From the NCBI RefSeq assembly GCF_014873535.1, contig NZ_JADBEF010000001.1, forward strand, positions 1,302,001-1,366,000: a DNA stretch of 64,000 bases, in the 5' to 3' direction. The notes below the pieces were generated by a model. The model did no database searches, was not told the origin of the DNA, and was given only the letters and a program-made list of their open reading frames with translations. The stretch is from Nonomuraea africana (lineage in GTDB: Bacteria > Actinomycetota > Actinomycetes > Streptosporangiales > Streptosporangiaceae). Position 1 is the stretch's first letter; the number at the start of each line of letters is the position of its first letter. Below, in pieces: positions 32,024 through 41,287 of this stretch. The translations under genes and the position numbers were made by a program.

Positions 32024-34750
32024 ATGAACCGACGCATGCTGGCAGGACCCCTCCTGCTGGTGCTGGGCGCGGCGCTGGCCGTCGTCCCCGCGACGACGCC
32101 CGCCGCCGCGGCGGCGCCCGCCGAGCCGTACACGCTCTGGTACGACGAGCCCGCGCCCGACAACAACCAGGGCTGGGAGACCCGCTCGCTGCCGATCGGC
32201 AACGGCCCCATGGGCGCCACCGTGTTCGGCGGCGTCCAGGCCGAGCGGCTGCAGTTCAACGACAAGACGCTGTGGACCGGCGGTCCAGGCGTGTCCGACT
32301 ACAACTTCGGCAACTGGGAGACGCCGCGGCCCGGCGCGCTGGAGGGCATCAGGGAGCGCATCTGGAAGGAGGGCGGCATCTCGCCCAACGACGTGCTCGC
32401 CGCCCTCGGCCTGAAGAGCGACTCGCCCCGCCACCGCCGCTTCGGCGCCTACCAGAGCTTCGGCGACCTGCGCCTCGCCTTCGCCGGCCTGCCCGCCCAG
32501 GTGAGCGAGTACCGCAGGGACCTCGACCTCTCCCGCGCCCTCGCCGGGGTCTCCTTCAAGGCCGGCGACGTCCGGTACACCAGGGAGTACTTCGCCTCCG
32601 CGCCGGCCGGCGTGGTGGTCGCCAGGCTCGGTGCCGACCGGCCGGGCCGGCTGACGTTCACCTCCAGGATCGCCGTGCCGGCCAACCGGACGGCCACCGC
32701 CGCGGCCTCCGGCGGCCGGATCACCGTGAAGGGCGCGCTCAACAGCAACGGCATGCGGTACGAGACCCAGCTGCAGGTGATCAACGAGGGCGGCACCAGA
32801 ACCGAGCAGCCGGACGGCTCGGTCACGGTGACCGGCGCCGACGCCGCGGTCCTCATCCTCGGGACCGGCACCGACTACGCCGACGACTACCCCACCTACA
32901 AGGGCGCCGACCCGCACGCCGCGCTCACCGCGAAGGTCGACGGCGCCGCCGCCCAGGGCTACGAGGAGCTGCGGGCCGCGCACGAGGCCGACCACACCAG
33001 GCTGTTCGACAGGGTGCGGCTCGACCTCGGCGGCGTCCTGCCCCCGATCCCTACCGACGACCTGCTCGCGCGGTACGGCAGGGGCACCCCCGCCGCCGCG
33101 GACCGGGCCCTGGAGCAGCTGTTCTACCAGTACGGCCGGTACCTGCTGATCGCCTCGTCCAGGCCGGGCTCGCTGCCGGCCAATCTGCAGGGCGTGTGGA
33201 ACGTCCTGGAGGCCCCGCCCTGGCAGGCGGACTACCACCTCAACATCAACGTGCAGATGAACTACTGGCCCGCCGAGATCGCCAACCTCGCCGAGACGGC
33301 CGAGCCGTTCCACGCCTACGTCGACCGCCTGCGCGAACCGGGCAGGGTGACGGCCAGGCAGATGTACGGCACGCGCGGCTGGGTAGCCCACCACGCCTCC
33401 AACATCTTCGGCCAGACCGGCGCCTGGGACCACCCCGCCTACTTCTTCCCCGAGTCGGGGGCGTGGCTGTCCCAGCAGCTCTACGACCACTACCGCTTCA
33501 CACTCGACAAGGACTACCTGACCGGCACCGCCTACCCGGTCATGAAGGAGACGGCGCAGTTCTGGCTCGACTTCCTCCAGACCGACCCCCGGGACGGCAG
33601 GCTCGTCGCCATCCCCAGCCGCTCCCCGGAGATCGGGCCCACGACGGCTGGGGCGTCGATGTCGCAGCAGATCCTGTGGCACCTGTTCACCGACCTGCGC
33701 GAGGCGGCCGGGCTGGTGGGCGACGAGGAGTACGCCGCGGAGGCCGAGAAGGTCCTGGCCAAGCTCGACCCGGGCCTGCGGGTCGGCAGGTGGGGCCAGC
33801 TGCAGGAGTGGAAGGAGGACATCGACGACCCGAAGGAGACCCACCGGCACGTCTCGCACCTGTTCTCCGTCCACCCCGGCAGGCAGATCTCGCCGCGCAC
33901 CACGCCGGAGCTGGCCGAGGCCGCCAAGGTCTCGCTCAACGCCCGCACCGACGTCGGCACCGGGTGGAGCAAGGCCTGGAAGATCAACTTCTGGGCCCGG
34001 CTGCTCGACGGTGACCGCGCGCACAAACTGCTGAGCGACCAGCTGCAGACCAGCACGCTGGCCAACCTCTGGGACACCCACCCGCCCTTCCAGATCGACG
34101 GCAACTTCGGCGCCACCTCGGGCATGACCGAGATGCTGCTGCAGAGCCACCTCGGCGCGGCCGACATCCTGCCCGCGCTGCCCGCGGCCTGGCGCGACGG
34201 CAGCGTCGAGGGGCTGCGCGCCCGCGGCGCCCACACCGTGGGGATCACCTGGAAGGCGGGCCGGCTGCGCGAGGTGCGCCTCACCTCCGACAAGGGCGGC
34301 GAGGTGAAGCTGCGCAACGCCGCCTTCGCCGGGAAGGTCAGGGTCACCACGGCCGGCGGCAGGCCGGTGCCGCACCGGGCCGAGGGCGACACGCTGACAC
34401 TGCCCACCAGGCAGGGCGAGGACTACCGCGTCGTGGTCCAGGCCGAGGTGAGCGTCGGCGTGCCCGAGGGGCCGCACCGGCCGGGCGCCGAGGTGCCCGT
34501 CACGGTCACGCTCGCCGCGGTCGACCGGTCCACGCTGCCCTCCACGCGGGTGACGCTGGGGCTGCCCCAGGGCTGGACGGCCGAGCCCGCGTCCGCCAGG
34601 CTGCTGCCGGTCAGGCCGGGTGAGTCCCGTACGGCCACCTTCACCGTGCGGGTGCCCCAGGACGCGACGGCAGGGGCGCACCCGGTCACGGGCAGCGCCG
34701 CCTCGGGCGGCTGGAGCGCAGGCGGGCAGGCGCGGATCCAGGTGGGCTGA
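32024..34750 (+). CDS. Secreted GH95 alpha-L-fucosidase/galactosidase with NEW3 domain
   Basis: A 908-residue exported enzyme. ATG 32024 lacks a clear SD; TATAGGT about 8 nt before it suggests an own leaderless promoter. The signal peptide ends near AAAAAP. The N-terminal beta domain opens with LWYDEPAP...LPIGNGPMGATVFGG, a GH95 signature. The (alpha/alpha)6 domain shows the catalytic set known from Bifidobacterium AfcA: Asn407 and Asn409 (NINVQMNYWPAE), Glu595 (QEWKED) and Asp692 (QIDGNFG). Residues about 815-900 form an NPCBM-associated NEW3 beta-sandwich. Expected to hydrolyse terminal alpha-L-fucose or L-galactose by inversion. Confidence 0.9.
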   Translation: MNRRMLAGPLLLVLGAALAVVPATTPAAAAAPAEPYTLWYDEPAPDNNQGWETRSLPIGNGPMGATVFGGVQAERLQFNDKTLWTGGPGVSDYNFGNWETPRPGALEGIRERIWKEGGISPNDVLAALGLKSDSPRHRRFGAYQSFGDLRLAFAGLPAQVSEYRRDLDLSRALAGVSFKAGDVRYTREYFASAPAGVVVARLGADRPGRLTFTSRIAVPANRTATAAASGGRITVKGALNSNGMRYETQLQVINEGGTRTEQPDGSVTVTGADAAVLILGTGTDYADDYPTYKGADPHAALTAKVDGAAAQGYEELRAAHEADHTRLFDRVRLDLGGVLPPIPTDDLLARYGRGTPAAADRALEQLFYQYGRYLLIASSRPGSLPANLQGVWNVLEAPPWQADYHLNINVQMNYWPAEIANLAETAEPFHAYVDRLREPGRVTARQMYGTRGWVAHHASNIFGQTGAWDHPAYFFPESGAWLSQQLYDHYRFTLDKDYLTGTAYPVMKETAQFWLDFLQTDPRDGRLVAIPSRSPEIGPTTAGASMSQQILWHLFTDLREAAGLVGDEEYAAEAEKVLAKLDPGLRVGRWGQLQEWKEDIDDPKETHRHVSHLFSVHPGRQISPRTTPELAEAAKVSLNARTDVGTGWSKAWKINFWARLLDGDRAHKLLSDQLQTSTLANLWDTHPPFQIDGNFGATSGMTEMLLQSHLGAADILPALPAAWRDGSVEGLRARGAHTVGITWKAGRLREVRLTSDKGGEVKLRNAAFAGKVRVTTAGGRPVPHRAEGDTLTLPTRQGEDYRVVVQAEVSVGVPEGPHRPGAEVPVTVTLAAVDRSTLPSTRVTLGLPQGWTAEPASARLLPVRPGESRTATFTVRVPQDATAGAHPVTGSAASGGWSAGGQARIQVG

Positions 34751-34753
34751 TCC

Positions 34754-35449
34754 TCAGGCCGAGGCGGACAGGTTCTCCTGAGACCTGCCCGCCTCAGCCC
34801 CAAGCGCCGCCTCGTCGGCGGACGGCACGGCCAGCTGGCCGCCGCGGTGGTGGCGGCGGCACAGCACCTGGTAGCGGACCGGCGAGGCGTCGGTGTCGCC
34901 GATCACGACCTGCTCGCCGCTGCGCGCCATCGCGCCCCCGACGACGCGGGCGTTCAGCAGTCCGGGCCGCCCGCACCAGCACAGCACCTCGACCTGCAGC
35001 CTGCACACCTCGTCCGCCAGCTCGAACAGGCGCTGCGCGGCGGGGAACATCCGCGACCTGAAGTCGGAGGCCAGGCCGAAGGCGTAGACGTCCACCCCGT
35101 GCTCGTCGACCAGGTCGGCCAGCTGCTCGATCTGCTCCAGGGTGTAGAAGCACGCCTCGTCGCAGATCAGGTAGTCGATCCTGTCGTGCCCCCGCACCAG
35201 CTCCACCAGGTCGAGGGAGTCGTCCACCTCGATGGCGTCGAGCCCGAGCCCTATCCTGCTGGTGACCTTCGGGCCGCCCGACCTGTCGTGCTTGGTCAGC
35301 ACCAGTCCGCGCCTGCCCTGCCGTCCGTGGTTGTAGTTCATCTGGAGGGCCAGCGTCGACTTACCGCAGTCCATGGGACCGAAGTAGAACTTCAGCACGG
35401 CGTCGCGGGCGGCGGAGGGCACGGAGGAGAGCGCGGACAATTCGGTCAC
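34754..35449 (-). CDS. tdk: Thymidine kinase (type II)
   Basis: A 231-residue salvage enzyme that phosphorylates thymidine with ATP. GTG 35449 follows a leaderless -10 TAAGCT (35463-35458, minus strand). P-loop GPMDCGKST (residues 24-32), catalytic Glu98 in CDEACFYT, lasso-domain zinc ligands C157-W-C159 and C197/H200. The first 16 residues and the last 30 are extra to the fold. It is convergent with GH95 (3-bp gap) and divergent from a small membrane-protein gene. Confidence 0.94.
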   Translation of the reverse strand: MTELSALSSVPSAARDAVLKFYFGPMDCGKSTLALQMNYNHGRQGRRGLVLTKHDRSGGPKVTSRIGLGLDAIEVDDSLDLVELVRGHDRIDYLICDEACFYTLEQIEQLADLVDEHGVDVYAFGLASDFRSRMFPAAQRLFELADEVCRLQVEVLCWCGRPGLLNARVVGGAMARSGEQVVIGDTDASPVRYQVLCRRHHRGGQLAVPSADEAALGAEAGRSQENLSASA

Positions 35450-35504
35450 AGGCCGCTAGCTTACTGGGCATCACTTATGTTCCCACCGGCATCAGGAGGC
35501 AACT

Positions 35505-35876
35505 GTGGCCACGGACAACCCGGCTGCGCTGGACGCGTTGATGACCCCCGACGACCTGACCGCCGCCCAGGCCGACGCGGCACGCTGGCGCTACGGCTTC
35601 TTCGTCGTGCTGACCGGCATCATCGTCATCCTCGTGGCGTTCGGGGCCGCGGTGTTCGCCACCAAGGAGTTCGCCACCATGTTCGCCGGGGTGTGCGGCG
35701 TGATCGGCACCATCATCGGCGCCTACTTCGGCATCCAGGCCGGCCAGTCCGGCAAGGCGCGGGTGGAGATGGAGCTGACCAAGGCGCACGAGCTGGCCGT
35801 ACGGCTGGCGGCCTACGTCGGCACCGAGAACGCCCCCAAGGTGATCGACGACGTGCTCGGCAGCAGGAGACGATGA
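35505..35876 (+). CDS. Small two-helix membrane protein, unknown
   Basis: A 123-residue protein, GTG 35505 with AGGAGG 5 nt upstream. Residues about 30-52 (YGFFVVLTGIIVILVAFGAAVF) and 58-80 (TMFAGVCGVIGTIIGAYFGIQAG) are transmembrane. The cytoplasmic tail (KARVEMELTKAHELAVRLAAYVG...) is amphipathic. Not recognised. The Gly-rich second helix could mediate self-association. Confidence 0.8.
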   Translation: MATDNPAALDALMTPDDLTAAQADAARWRYGFFVVLTGIIVILVAFGAAVFATKEFATMFAGVCGVIGTIIGAYFGIQAGQSGKARVEMELTKAHELAVRLAAYVGTENAPKVIDDVLGSRRR

Positions 35877-35908
35877 AGAAACGCCGGTTGTTCGGCAGGT
35901 TTCGCTGA
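35873..35908 (+). CDS. Possible 11-residue cationic peptide
   Basis: ATG 35873 overlaps the previous stop (ATGA) with GGAG 3-4 nt upstream and encodes MKKRRLFGRFR, six of whose eleven residues are basic. Coupled translation is possible; chance is equally possible. Confidence 0.25.
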   Translation: MKKRRLFGRFR

Positions 35909-35944
35909 TCCCCGCGGGCAGGTCCATCGGTAGACACTGAACCC

Positions 35945-38026
35945 ATGCGTATCGGAGTGGACACCGGGGGCACGTTCACCGACGTGGTGGCGGTCGACGA
36001 GCGGACCGGCGAGATCTTCACCACCAAGACGCCCTCGACGCCCGCCAACCCGGCCGACGGGTTCATGGCGGGCCTTGCGAAGGTGGGCGGCGCGAAGGCG
36101 GGCGTGGCGGTCACCGGGTTGGTGCACGGCACCACCGTGGCCACCAACCAGCTGCTCGAGGACCGGATCCAGGACCTCGGGTTCGTGACCACCGAGGGGT
36201 TCGAGTTCATCCTGGAGATCGCCAGGCAGAGCGTGCCCGACGGCTACGGCAACTCCTACTTCTGGGTGAAGCCGCCCAGGATCGTGCCCGTGCACCGGGT
36301 GAAGACGGTCGGCGGGCGTCTCGATCACCTGGGCGCCGAGGTCCGGCCGTTCGACGAGGAGGAGGCCACGCGGGTCGCGCGGTGGTTCAGGGAGCGGGGG
36401 ATCACCGCGATCGGGGTGTGCTTCCTGCATTCCTACGCCAACCCCGGGCACGAGGCGCGGATGCGCGAGGTGCTCGAACGCGAACACCCCGAGGCCGTGG
36501 TGTCGCTGTCGAGCGACGTGCTGAGGGAGTACAGGGAGTACGAGCGCTCGGTCACGACGCTGGTCGACGCGGCGGTCAAGCCGACGATGCGGCGCTACAT
36601 CGCCAACCTGTCCGAGCGGCTGCGCATGCCGTACTCGGTGATGAAGTCGAACGGCGGCATCCTCAGCGCCGCCGAGGTGGTGCACCAGCCGATCACCACG
36701 GTGCTGTCGGGGCCCGCGGCGGGGGCGCTGGGCGCGGCGCTGATCGCCGCCACGTCCGGGCACCCCTCCGTCATCACGCTGGACGGCGGCGGCACCTCCA
36801 CGGACGTGGCGGTGGTCGTGGACGGCGAGCCCTCGCTCACCACCGAGGGCTCGATCGGGCGCTACCCGTGCAAGATCCCGATGATCGACATCGTGACCGT
36901 GGGCGCGGGCGGCGGCTCGATCGCCTGGATCTCGCCCGAGGGCACGCTGAAAGTGGGGCCGCGGTCGGCGGGGGCCGATCCGGGGCCGCTGTGTTACGGC
37001 AGGGGCGGCGGCGACGTCACGGTCACCGACGCGCACGTCTTCCTCGGCAGGATCCCGCCGCACCTGCTCGGCGGCGAGATCCCGCTCGACCGGCAGGCGG
37101 CGAGGGAGGGCGTCGAGGCGCTGGCGGGCAAGCTCGGCCTCAGCCCCGAGCGCACCGCGACGGGCGTCCTGGAGATCAGCGCGTTCAACCAGTGCAACGC
37201 GATCAGGCAGATCACCGTCAAGCGCGGGCTCGACGTGCGCGACTTCCCGCTGGTCACCTTCGGCGGCTCGGGGCCCCTGCTGGCCTGCCGCCTCATCGAC
37301 ATCCTCGGGCTGCCCGCGGTGATCGTGCCGCCCGACCCCGGCAACGTGTCGGCGTTCGGCCTGCTCACCGTGGACGTCAAGAACGACTACGTCCGCACCC
37401 ACGTCACGAGGAGCCCGGATCTGAACGTGCTGGAGGGGATCTTCGCCGAGCTGGAAGGGCAGGCGGTCGCCGCCCTCGACCGCGAGGGCTTCACCTCGCC
37501 CGTCTGCCGGCGCAGCGCCGACCTGCGCTACTACGGTCAGGCCTACGAGGTGCGGGTGCCCGCGCCACCCGGCCCGCTCGGCGAGGAGTGGCGCGCCGAG
37601 GTGCTCGCCCGCTTCCACGAGGCGCACGAGCGGCTCTACGGCTACGCCTACCGCGACGATCCCCGGCACGCCGTGGAGTGGGTCAACCTCAGGGTCTCGG
37701 GCATCGGCCCCATCACCAGGCCCGCCATCCCCGAACGTTCCCGGCGCGGCGAGGAGGCCCTTCCCGCCCCCGGCGCTCGGCGGGTCTGCTTCGACGAGCG
37801 CGAGGGCTGGGCCGAGTGCCCCGTCCACCAGCGCGCGGACCTGCGCTGGGGCGACGTGGTCAGCGGTCCGGCGGTGATCGAGGAGTACGGCTCGACTCTG
37901 CCGCTCCACCCCGGTTTCACCGCCGCGTGCGACGCGCACGGCAACCTGGTCATCCGCAGGGCCGACGCGGCCGCGCCCGGCACCGGCGGGGCCGTCCGAG
38001 AGCGCGAGACGGGAGAGAGCCTGTGA
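35945..38026 (+). CDS. hyuA: Hydantoinase/oxoprolinase A-type subunit
   Basis: A 693-residue ATP-dependent subunit of the N-methylhydantoinase/5-oxoprolinase/acetone-carboxylase family. ATG 35945; TAGACA 8 nt upstream may be a leaderless -10. N-terminal ASKHA-type phosphate loop RIGVDTGGTFTDVVAVD, then VHGTTVATNQLLE, SGPAAGALGAA, LDGGGTSTDVAVV, GAGGGSIAWI and GADPGPLCYG. It activates a cyclic amide or ketone with ATP; HyuB completes the reaction. The exact substrate cannot be read from sequence. Confidence 0.92.
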   Translation: MRIGVDTGGTFTDVVAVDERTGEIFTTKTPSTPANPADGFMAGLAKVGGAKAGVAVTGLVHGTTVATNQLLEDRIQDLGFVTTEGFEFILEIARQSVPDGYGNSYFWVKPPRIVPVHRVKTVGGRLDHLGAEVRPFDEEEATRVARWFRERGITAIGVCFLHSYANPGHEARMREVLEREHPEAVVSLSSDVLREYREYERSVTTLVDAAVKPTMRRYIANLSERLRMPYSVMKSNGGILSAAEVVHQPITTVLSGPAAGALGAALIAATSGHPSVITLDGGGTSTDVAVVVDGEPSLTTEGSIGRYPCKIPMIDIVTVGAGGGSIAWISPEGTLKVGPRSAGADPGPLCYGRGGGDVTVTDAHVFLGRIPPHLLGGEIPLDRQAAREGVEALAGKLGLSPERTATGVLEISAFNQCNAIRQITVKRGLDVRDFPLVTFGGSGPLLACRLIDILGLPAVIVPPDPGNVSAFGLLTVDVKNDYVRTHVTRSPDLNVLEGIFAELEGQAVAALDREGFTSPVCRRSADLRYYGQAYEVRVPAPPGPLGEEWRAEVLARFHEAHERLYGYAYRDDPRHAVEWVNLRVSGIGPITRPAIPERSRRGEEALPAPGARRVCFDEREGWAECPVHQRADLRWGDVVSGPAVIEEYGSTLPLHPGFTAACDAHGNLVIRRADAAAPGTGGAVRERETGESL

Positions 38027-39828
38027 CCGCCGTTGACCCGATCCTCGTGGAGATCGTCGAAGGCACGCTCGCCTCCGTGGAGAAGGAGGTCGAGACCGCG
38101 ATCGCGCGCACGGCCCGCTCCCCGATGATCCGCGACGCCCACGACTTCCGCGCCGGCATCCACGACATCAGGCTGCGCAAGCTGACCGGACGCTCCTACT
38201 CCGCCCTGGTCCAGCCCGTCGTCCGCGACTTCCCGATCGAGACGATGAACCAGGGCGACGTCTTCTTCCACAACGACGTCTACCTCTCCGAGGGCGGCAT
38301 CGGCCACCTGCCCGACCTCTGCGTCACCGTGCCCGTCTTCCACCGGGGCGAGGTGGTGTCCTTCGTGCAGGCCTTCGGCCACCATGACGACATCGGCGGG
38401 TCGGTGCCCGGCAGCATGCCCTCCCACGCGCGCTCGGTCTTCGAGGAGGGCCTGATGGTGCCGCCGATCAGACTGTGGGAGCGCGGCGTGCCCAACGAGG
38501 CCGCGCTGCGGATCATGACCCGCAACTCCCGCATGCCCGACTCGCTCGCCGGTGACCTCGACGCCGAGTGCTCGGCCTGCCTGATGGGAGCGCGCCGCCT
38601 GGCCGAGCTCTTCGACCGCTACGGCAGGGCCGAGGTCGAGCGGTGCTTCGACGCCATCATCGGCAAGACCACCGAGACCTTCCGCAGGGAGCTGCTGTCG
38701 AAGATCCCCGAGGGGGTCTACGTCTGGGAGGACTACGCCGAGCACGACGGCGTCGACGAGCCGCGCCTGCACACCCAGCGCATCACGCTCACCCGGCTGG
38801 AGGACCGCCTCGTCATCGACTTCACCGGCACCTCGCCGCAGGCCAAGGGCCCGATCAACCACGCGGGCGACTACGCCGACGGGGTGTTCCTGAAGAAGTG
38901 GCTGGCCCCGATCCTGCGCAACCTCGCCGACACGCCCGAGCGGATGGCCGAACTCGACGTCAACGAGGGCGTGGTCCCGCTCATCGAGATGCGCTTCCCC
39001 GAGAAGGGCACGCTGCTGACGCCGGTCTTCCCCGCGCCCACCAACGCCAGGACCTTCGTCATCCTGCGGCTGCTCGGGGTGCTGGCGGGGGTGCTGGCCA
39101 AGGCGACGGGCGGGCGGATGCCGGCCGACCAGGAGACCATCCGCTACACCGGCGTGTACGGCGAGGACGCGGGCGGCGTGCCGTACCTGATGAGAGAGGT
39201 CCTGGGCGGCGGCTCGGGCGGGCGGTGGTACGCCGACGGGGAGGACACCATCCACGTGGTGCCCGACTCGCGCAACATCCCCGTGGAGTTCGCCGAGGCG
39301 CGCTGGCCGTTCAGGGTGGAGCGGCTCGGGCTCGCGGTCGACTCGGGCGGACCGGGGCTGTTCAGGGGCGGGCTCGGCTACGACAAGCACATCAGGATGC
39401 TCAGGGACGCCTCCTACATGTCGATCGCCGACCGGTCGATCCTCTCGTGCTGGGGGGTCAACGGGGGACGGGCCGGGCGTCCCTTCACGGTCTCGGTGGC
39501 GGGACAGGAGATGGAGGGGCTGGTCGACGACCATCCGGTGCGGGCGGGCGAGATCATCCGCATCCGCACCACGGGAGGCGGCGGCTGGGGCTCGCCGTAC
39601 GAGCGCGACCCCGAGAAGGTGGCCGCCGACGTACGCGACGGGAAGGTCTCAGCCGAGGGCGCGCGGGCCGACTACGGCGTGGTCCTCGACGGGGACGAGG
39701 TCGACGAGGCGGCCACCAGGGAGTTGCGCGCCCGGCTGAGCGCGGCCCCGGCCCCGTTCTTCGACCGCGGCCCCGGCTACCCGACCCTGTCCGGCGGCCG
39801 CACCCACGCGGAGGTGGACGACCACTAG
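38023..39828 (+). CDS. hyuB: Hydantoinase/oxoprolinase B-type subunit
   Basis: A 601-residue partner of HyuA, GTG 38023 overlapping it (GTGA). Family segments: DPILVEIVEGTLASVEKEVETAIARTARSPMIRDAHDF, FFHNDVYLSEGGIGHLPDLCV, FGHHDDIGG, and the C-terminal GGGWGSPYERDPEKVAADVRDGKVS. The two subunits normally form a large complex in the cytoplasm. No racemase or permease is attached. Confidence 0.92.
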   Translation: MTAVDPILVEIVEGTLASVEKEVETAIARTARSPMIRDAHDFRAGIHDIRLRKLTGRSYSALVQPVVRDFPIETMNQGDVFFHNDVYLSEGGIGHLPDLCVTVPVFHRGEVVSFVQAFGHHDDIGGSVPGSMPSHARSVFEEGLMVPPIRLWERGVPNEAALRIMTRNSRMPDSLAGDLDAECSACLMGARRLAELFDRYGRAEVERCFDAIIGKTTETFRRELLSKIPEGVYVWEDYAEHDGVDEPRLHTQRITLTRLEDRLVIDFTGTSPQAKGPINHAGDYADGVFLKKWLAPILRNLADTPERMAELDVNEGVVPLIEMRFPEKGTLLTPVFPAPTNARTFVILRLLGVLAGVLAKATGGRMPADQETIRYTGVYGEDAGGVPYLMREVLGGGSGGRWYADGEDTIHVVPDSRNIPVEFAEARWPFRVERLGLAVDSGGPGLFRGGLGYDKHIRMLRDASYMSIADRSILSCWGVNGGRAGRPFTVSVAGQEMEGLVDDHPVRAGEIIRIRTTGGGGWGSPYERDPEKVAADVRDGKVSAEGARADYGVVLDGDEVDEAATRELRARLSAAPAPFFDRGPGYPTLSGGRTHAEVDDH

Positions 39829-40013
39829 CCCGCTGGTGGCGGATTTTCCCGAAGACCCCAACCCCAAGCCCACCCTCGCCCGTCCGGCGCTCACCTACGT
39901 GGATCCTCGAAAAGACCTCTGCGCCCGCCCGCGCGAGTCCTCCCATCAGATCTGCGCGGAGGGAACCGCCTGCTTCAGCTGGCGGGGGAATCCGCGCTCC
40001 CCCCGTTCGGATT

Positions 40014-40036
40014 TTGTCGGTGCCCGCCGGTAGCGT
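40014..40036 (+). promoter_or_regulatory. RecA-NDp (PafBC-type) DNA-damage promoter of tnpB
   Basis: TTGTCGGTG (40014-40022), exactly 8 nt, then TAGCGT (40031-40036) matches the published consensus TTGTCRGTG-N8-TAnnnT at every defined position. In mycobacteria this promoter is activated by PafBC after DNA damage, independently of LexA. It drives tnpB, whose GTG lies 32 bp downstream. Confidence 0.8.
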
Positions 40037-40068
40037 GGTGATCTCATTACCGAGCGTTGGAGGTGGGT

Positions 40069-41231
40069 GTGCGCAGGTCGTTCACGTTTCTGTTGCGCCC
40101 CACCAGCAAGCAGGCCGTCGCGCTCGCGCAGTGCGTAGAGGATCACCGGCAGATGTACAACGCCGCCTTGGAGCATCGGCGCACCGCCTACCGCAAGGCA
40201 GGCGTGACCGTCCGGTACGGCGATCAATCGGCCGAGTTGAAACACATCCGCGCCGACGACCCTGATGGGCACGGCCGGTGGTCGTTCTCCTCCCAGCAGG
40301 CCACCCTCAGGCGTCTGGACAAGACGTTCGCGGCGTTCTTCTCCCGCGTCAAGGCCAGTCGCGCGCCGGGCTTCCCGCGTTTCAAGGGACGTGGCTGGTT
40401 CGACACGGTGCAGTGGCCCAAGGATGGTGACGGCTGCCGGTGGGATTCCCAGCCTGAGCATCCTTCAGCGAGGTTCGTCCGCTTGCAGGGCATCGGGCAT
40501 GTGCGGGTCCACCAGCACCGGCCGGTGCGTTGAAGACGATCAGTGTGAAGCGGGAAGGCCGCCGCTGGTACGTCGTGCTGTCGTGCGACGGCGTGCCCGC
40601 CCAGACCCTGCCCGCAACTGGCGCGGTGGCCGGTATCGACATGGGTGTGGCCTCGCTGGTGACGACCAGCGACGGCCGGCATCTGGCCAACCCGCGCCAC
40701 CTGGCCACCTCCGCCGACCGTCTCGCGGAGGCTCAGCGCGACCTCACCCGCAAGAAGCGAGGTAGCAAGCGCCGTCGCAAGGCCGTGGTACGAGTGGCCG
40801 CGCTGCACGCGAAGGTACGCCGTCAACGCCTGGACAGCGCGCACAAGGCTGCGCTCGCGCTGGTCATGGTGCACGAGGACCTGCGGATCGCGAACATGAC
40901 CCGATCGGCGTCCGGCACGTTGGAGGCACCCGGCCGGAACGTCGCAGCGAAGTCCGGCCTCAACCGGAGCATCCTGGACGCCGGTTGGGGGGTGTTCCTG
41001 ACGGTCCTCGCGCACAAGGCTGAAAGCGCCGGTCGCGAGCTGATCGCAGTGAACCCCGCCAACACCTCGCGCACCTGCTCGCGTTGCGGGCACTGTGCGC
41101 AGGAGAACCGCGTCACCCAAGCCGAGTTCGCGTGCGTGGCGTGCGGGCACACCGCACACGCCGACGTGAACGCGGCGATCAACATCTTGAGGGCAGGGCT
41201 TGCCCTTCGACAGGCTGCGGGAGCGGCTTAG
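40069..41231 (+). pseudogene. tnpB: Frameshifted tnpB (RNA-guided nuclease)
   Basis: Two frames make up one TnpB. The first (40069-40533, GTG with GGAGG 5 nt upstream) holds the N-terminal RNA-binding half (RRSFTFLLRPTSKQ; QQATLRRLDKTFAAFFSRVKA; PGFPRFKGRG). It stops at TGA 40531-40533 right after HVRVHQHRPV. The second (40530-41231, possible TTG start) resumes at KTISVKREGRRWYVVLSC. In intact relatives a few residues join these blocks, so a short out-of-frame deletion is likely. The RuvC residues are intact: Asp in GIDMGVASL, Glu in VHEDLRI, Asp in HADVNAAINIL, and the zinc finger CSRCG...CVACG. No slippery sequence is obvious. Split translation of two polypeptides through the TTGA overlap cannot be excluded. 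Confidence 0.85.
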
Positions 41232-41287
41232 CGAGAAGCCGCTCCCTTCAGGGAGCGGAGGAGTCACGATGGCGCACACTCAGAACT
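41150..41287 (+). ncRNA. Predicted omega-RNA (reRNA) of the tnpB element
   Basis: In tnpB elements the guide RNA comes from the 3' end of tnpB plus the right end, with about 16-20 nt of flanking DNA as guide. Here the scaffold would end at GGAGGAGTCAC (41257-41267), after two stable hairpins (GGGCAGGGCTTGCCC near 41189 and the 41219-41246 stem), and the guide would begin GATGGCGCACACTC at 41268. The 5' boundary is a guess. Confidence 0.5.

Larger units (their letters stand above)
40014..41267 (+). mobile_element. IS605/IS1341-type tnpB element (no tnpA)
   Basis: The right end is well supported: a hairpin GGGAGCGGCTT/AAGCCGCTCCC (41219-41246) followed by CTTCAGGGAGCGGAGGAGTCAC-like sequence ending at 41267, the usual terminus of actinobacterial tnpB elements. 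The left end is only approximate, set at the promoter motif (40014); it may lie somewhat further left. Only tnpB is present, so mobility would need a tnpA in trans. It lies between hyuB and the catabolic island, 30 bp upstream of the first island gene. Confidence 0.8.

Noticed and set aside
30116..34681. 1521-codon open frame on the minus strand across GH97 and GH95
   Set aside because: It is the mirror frame of two well-supported glycosidase genes in GC-rich DNA; the predicted protein is low-complexity Arg/Gly/Val with no domain.
39836..40033. 65-codon open frame after hyuB (starts MADFPEDPNPKP)
   Set aside because: No ribosome site, odd composition, and it runs into the left end of the tnpB element. 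It could be a remnant of an interrupted gene but nothing supports coding.
40500..40560. Programmed ribosomal frameshift in tnpB
   Set aside because: No slippery heptamer or downstream pseudoknot is apparent, and a few residues normally present at the junction are missing, so a small deletion explains it better.
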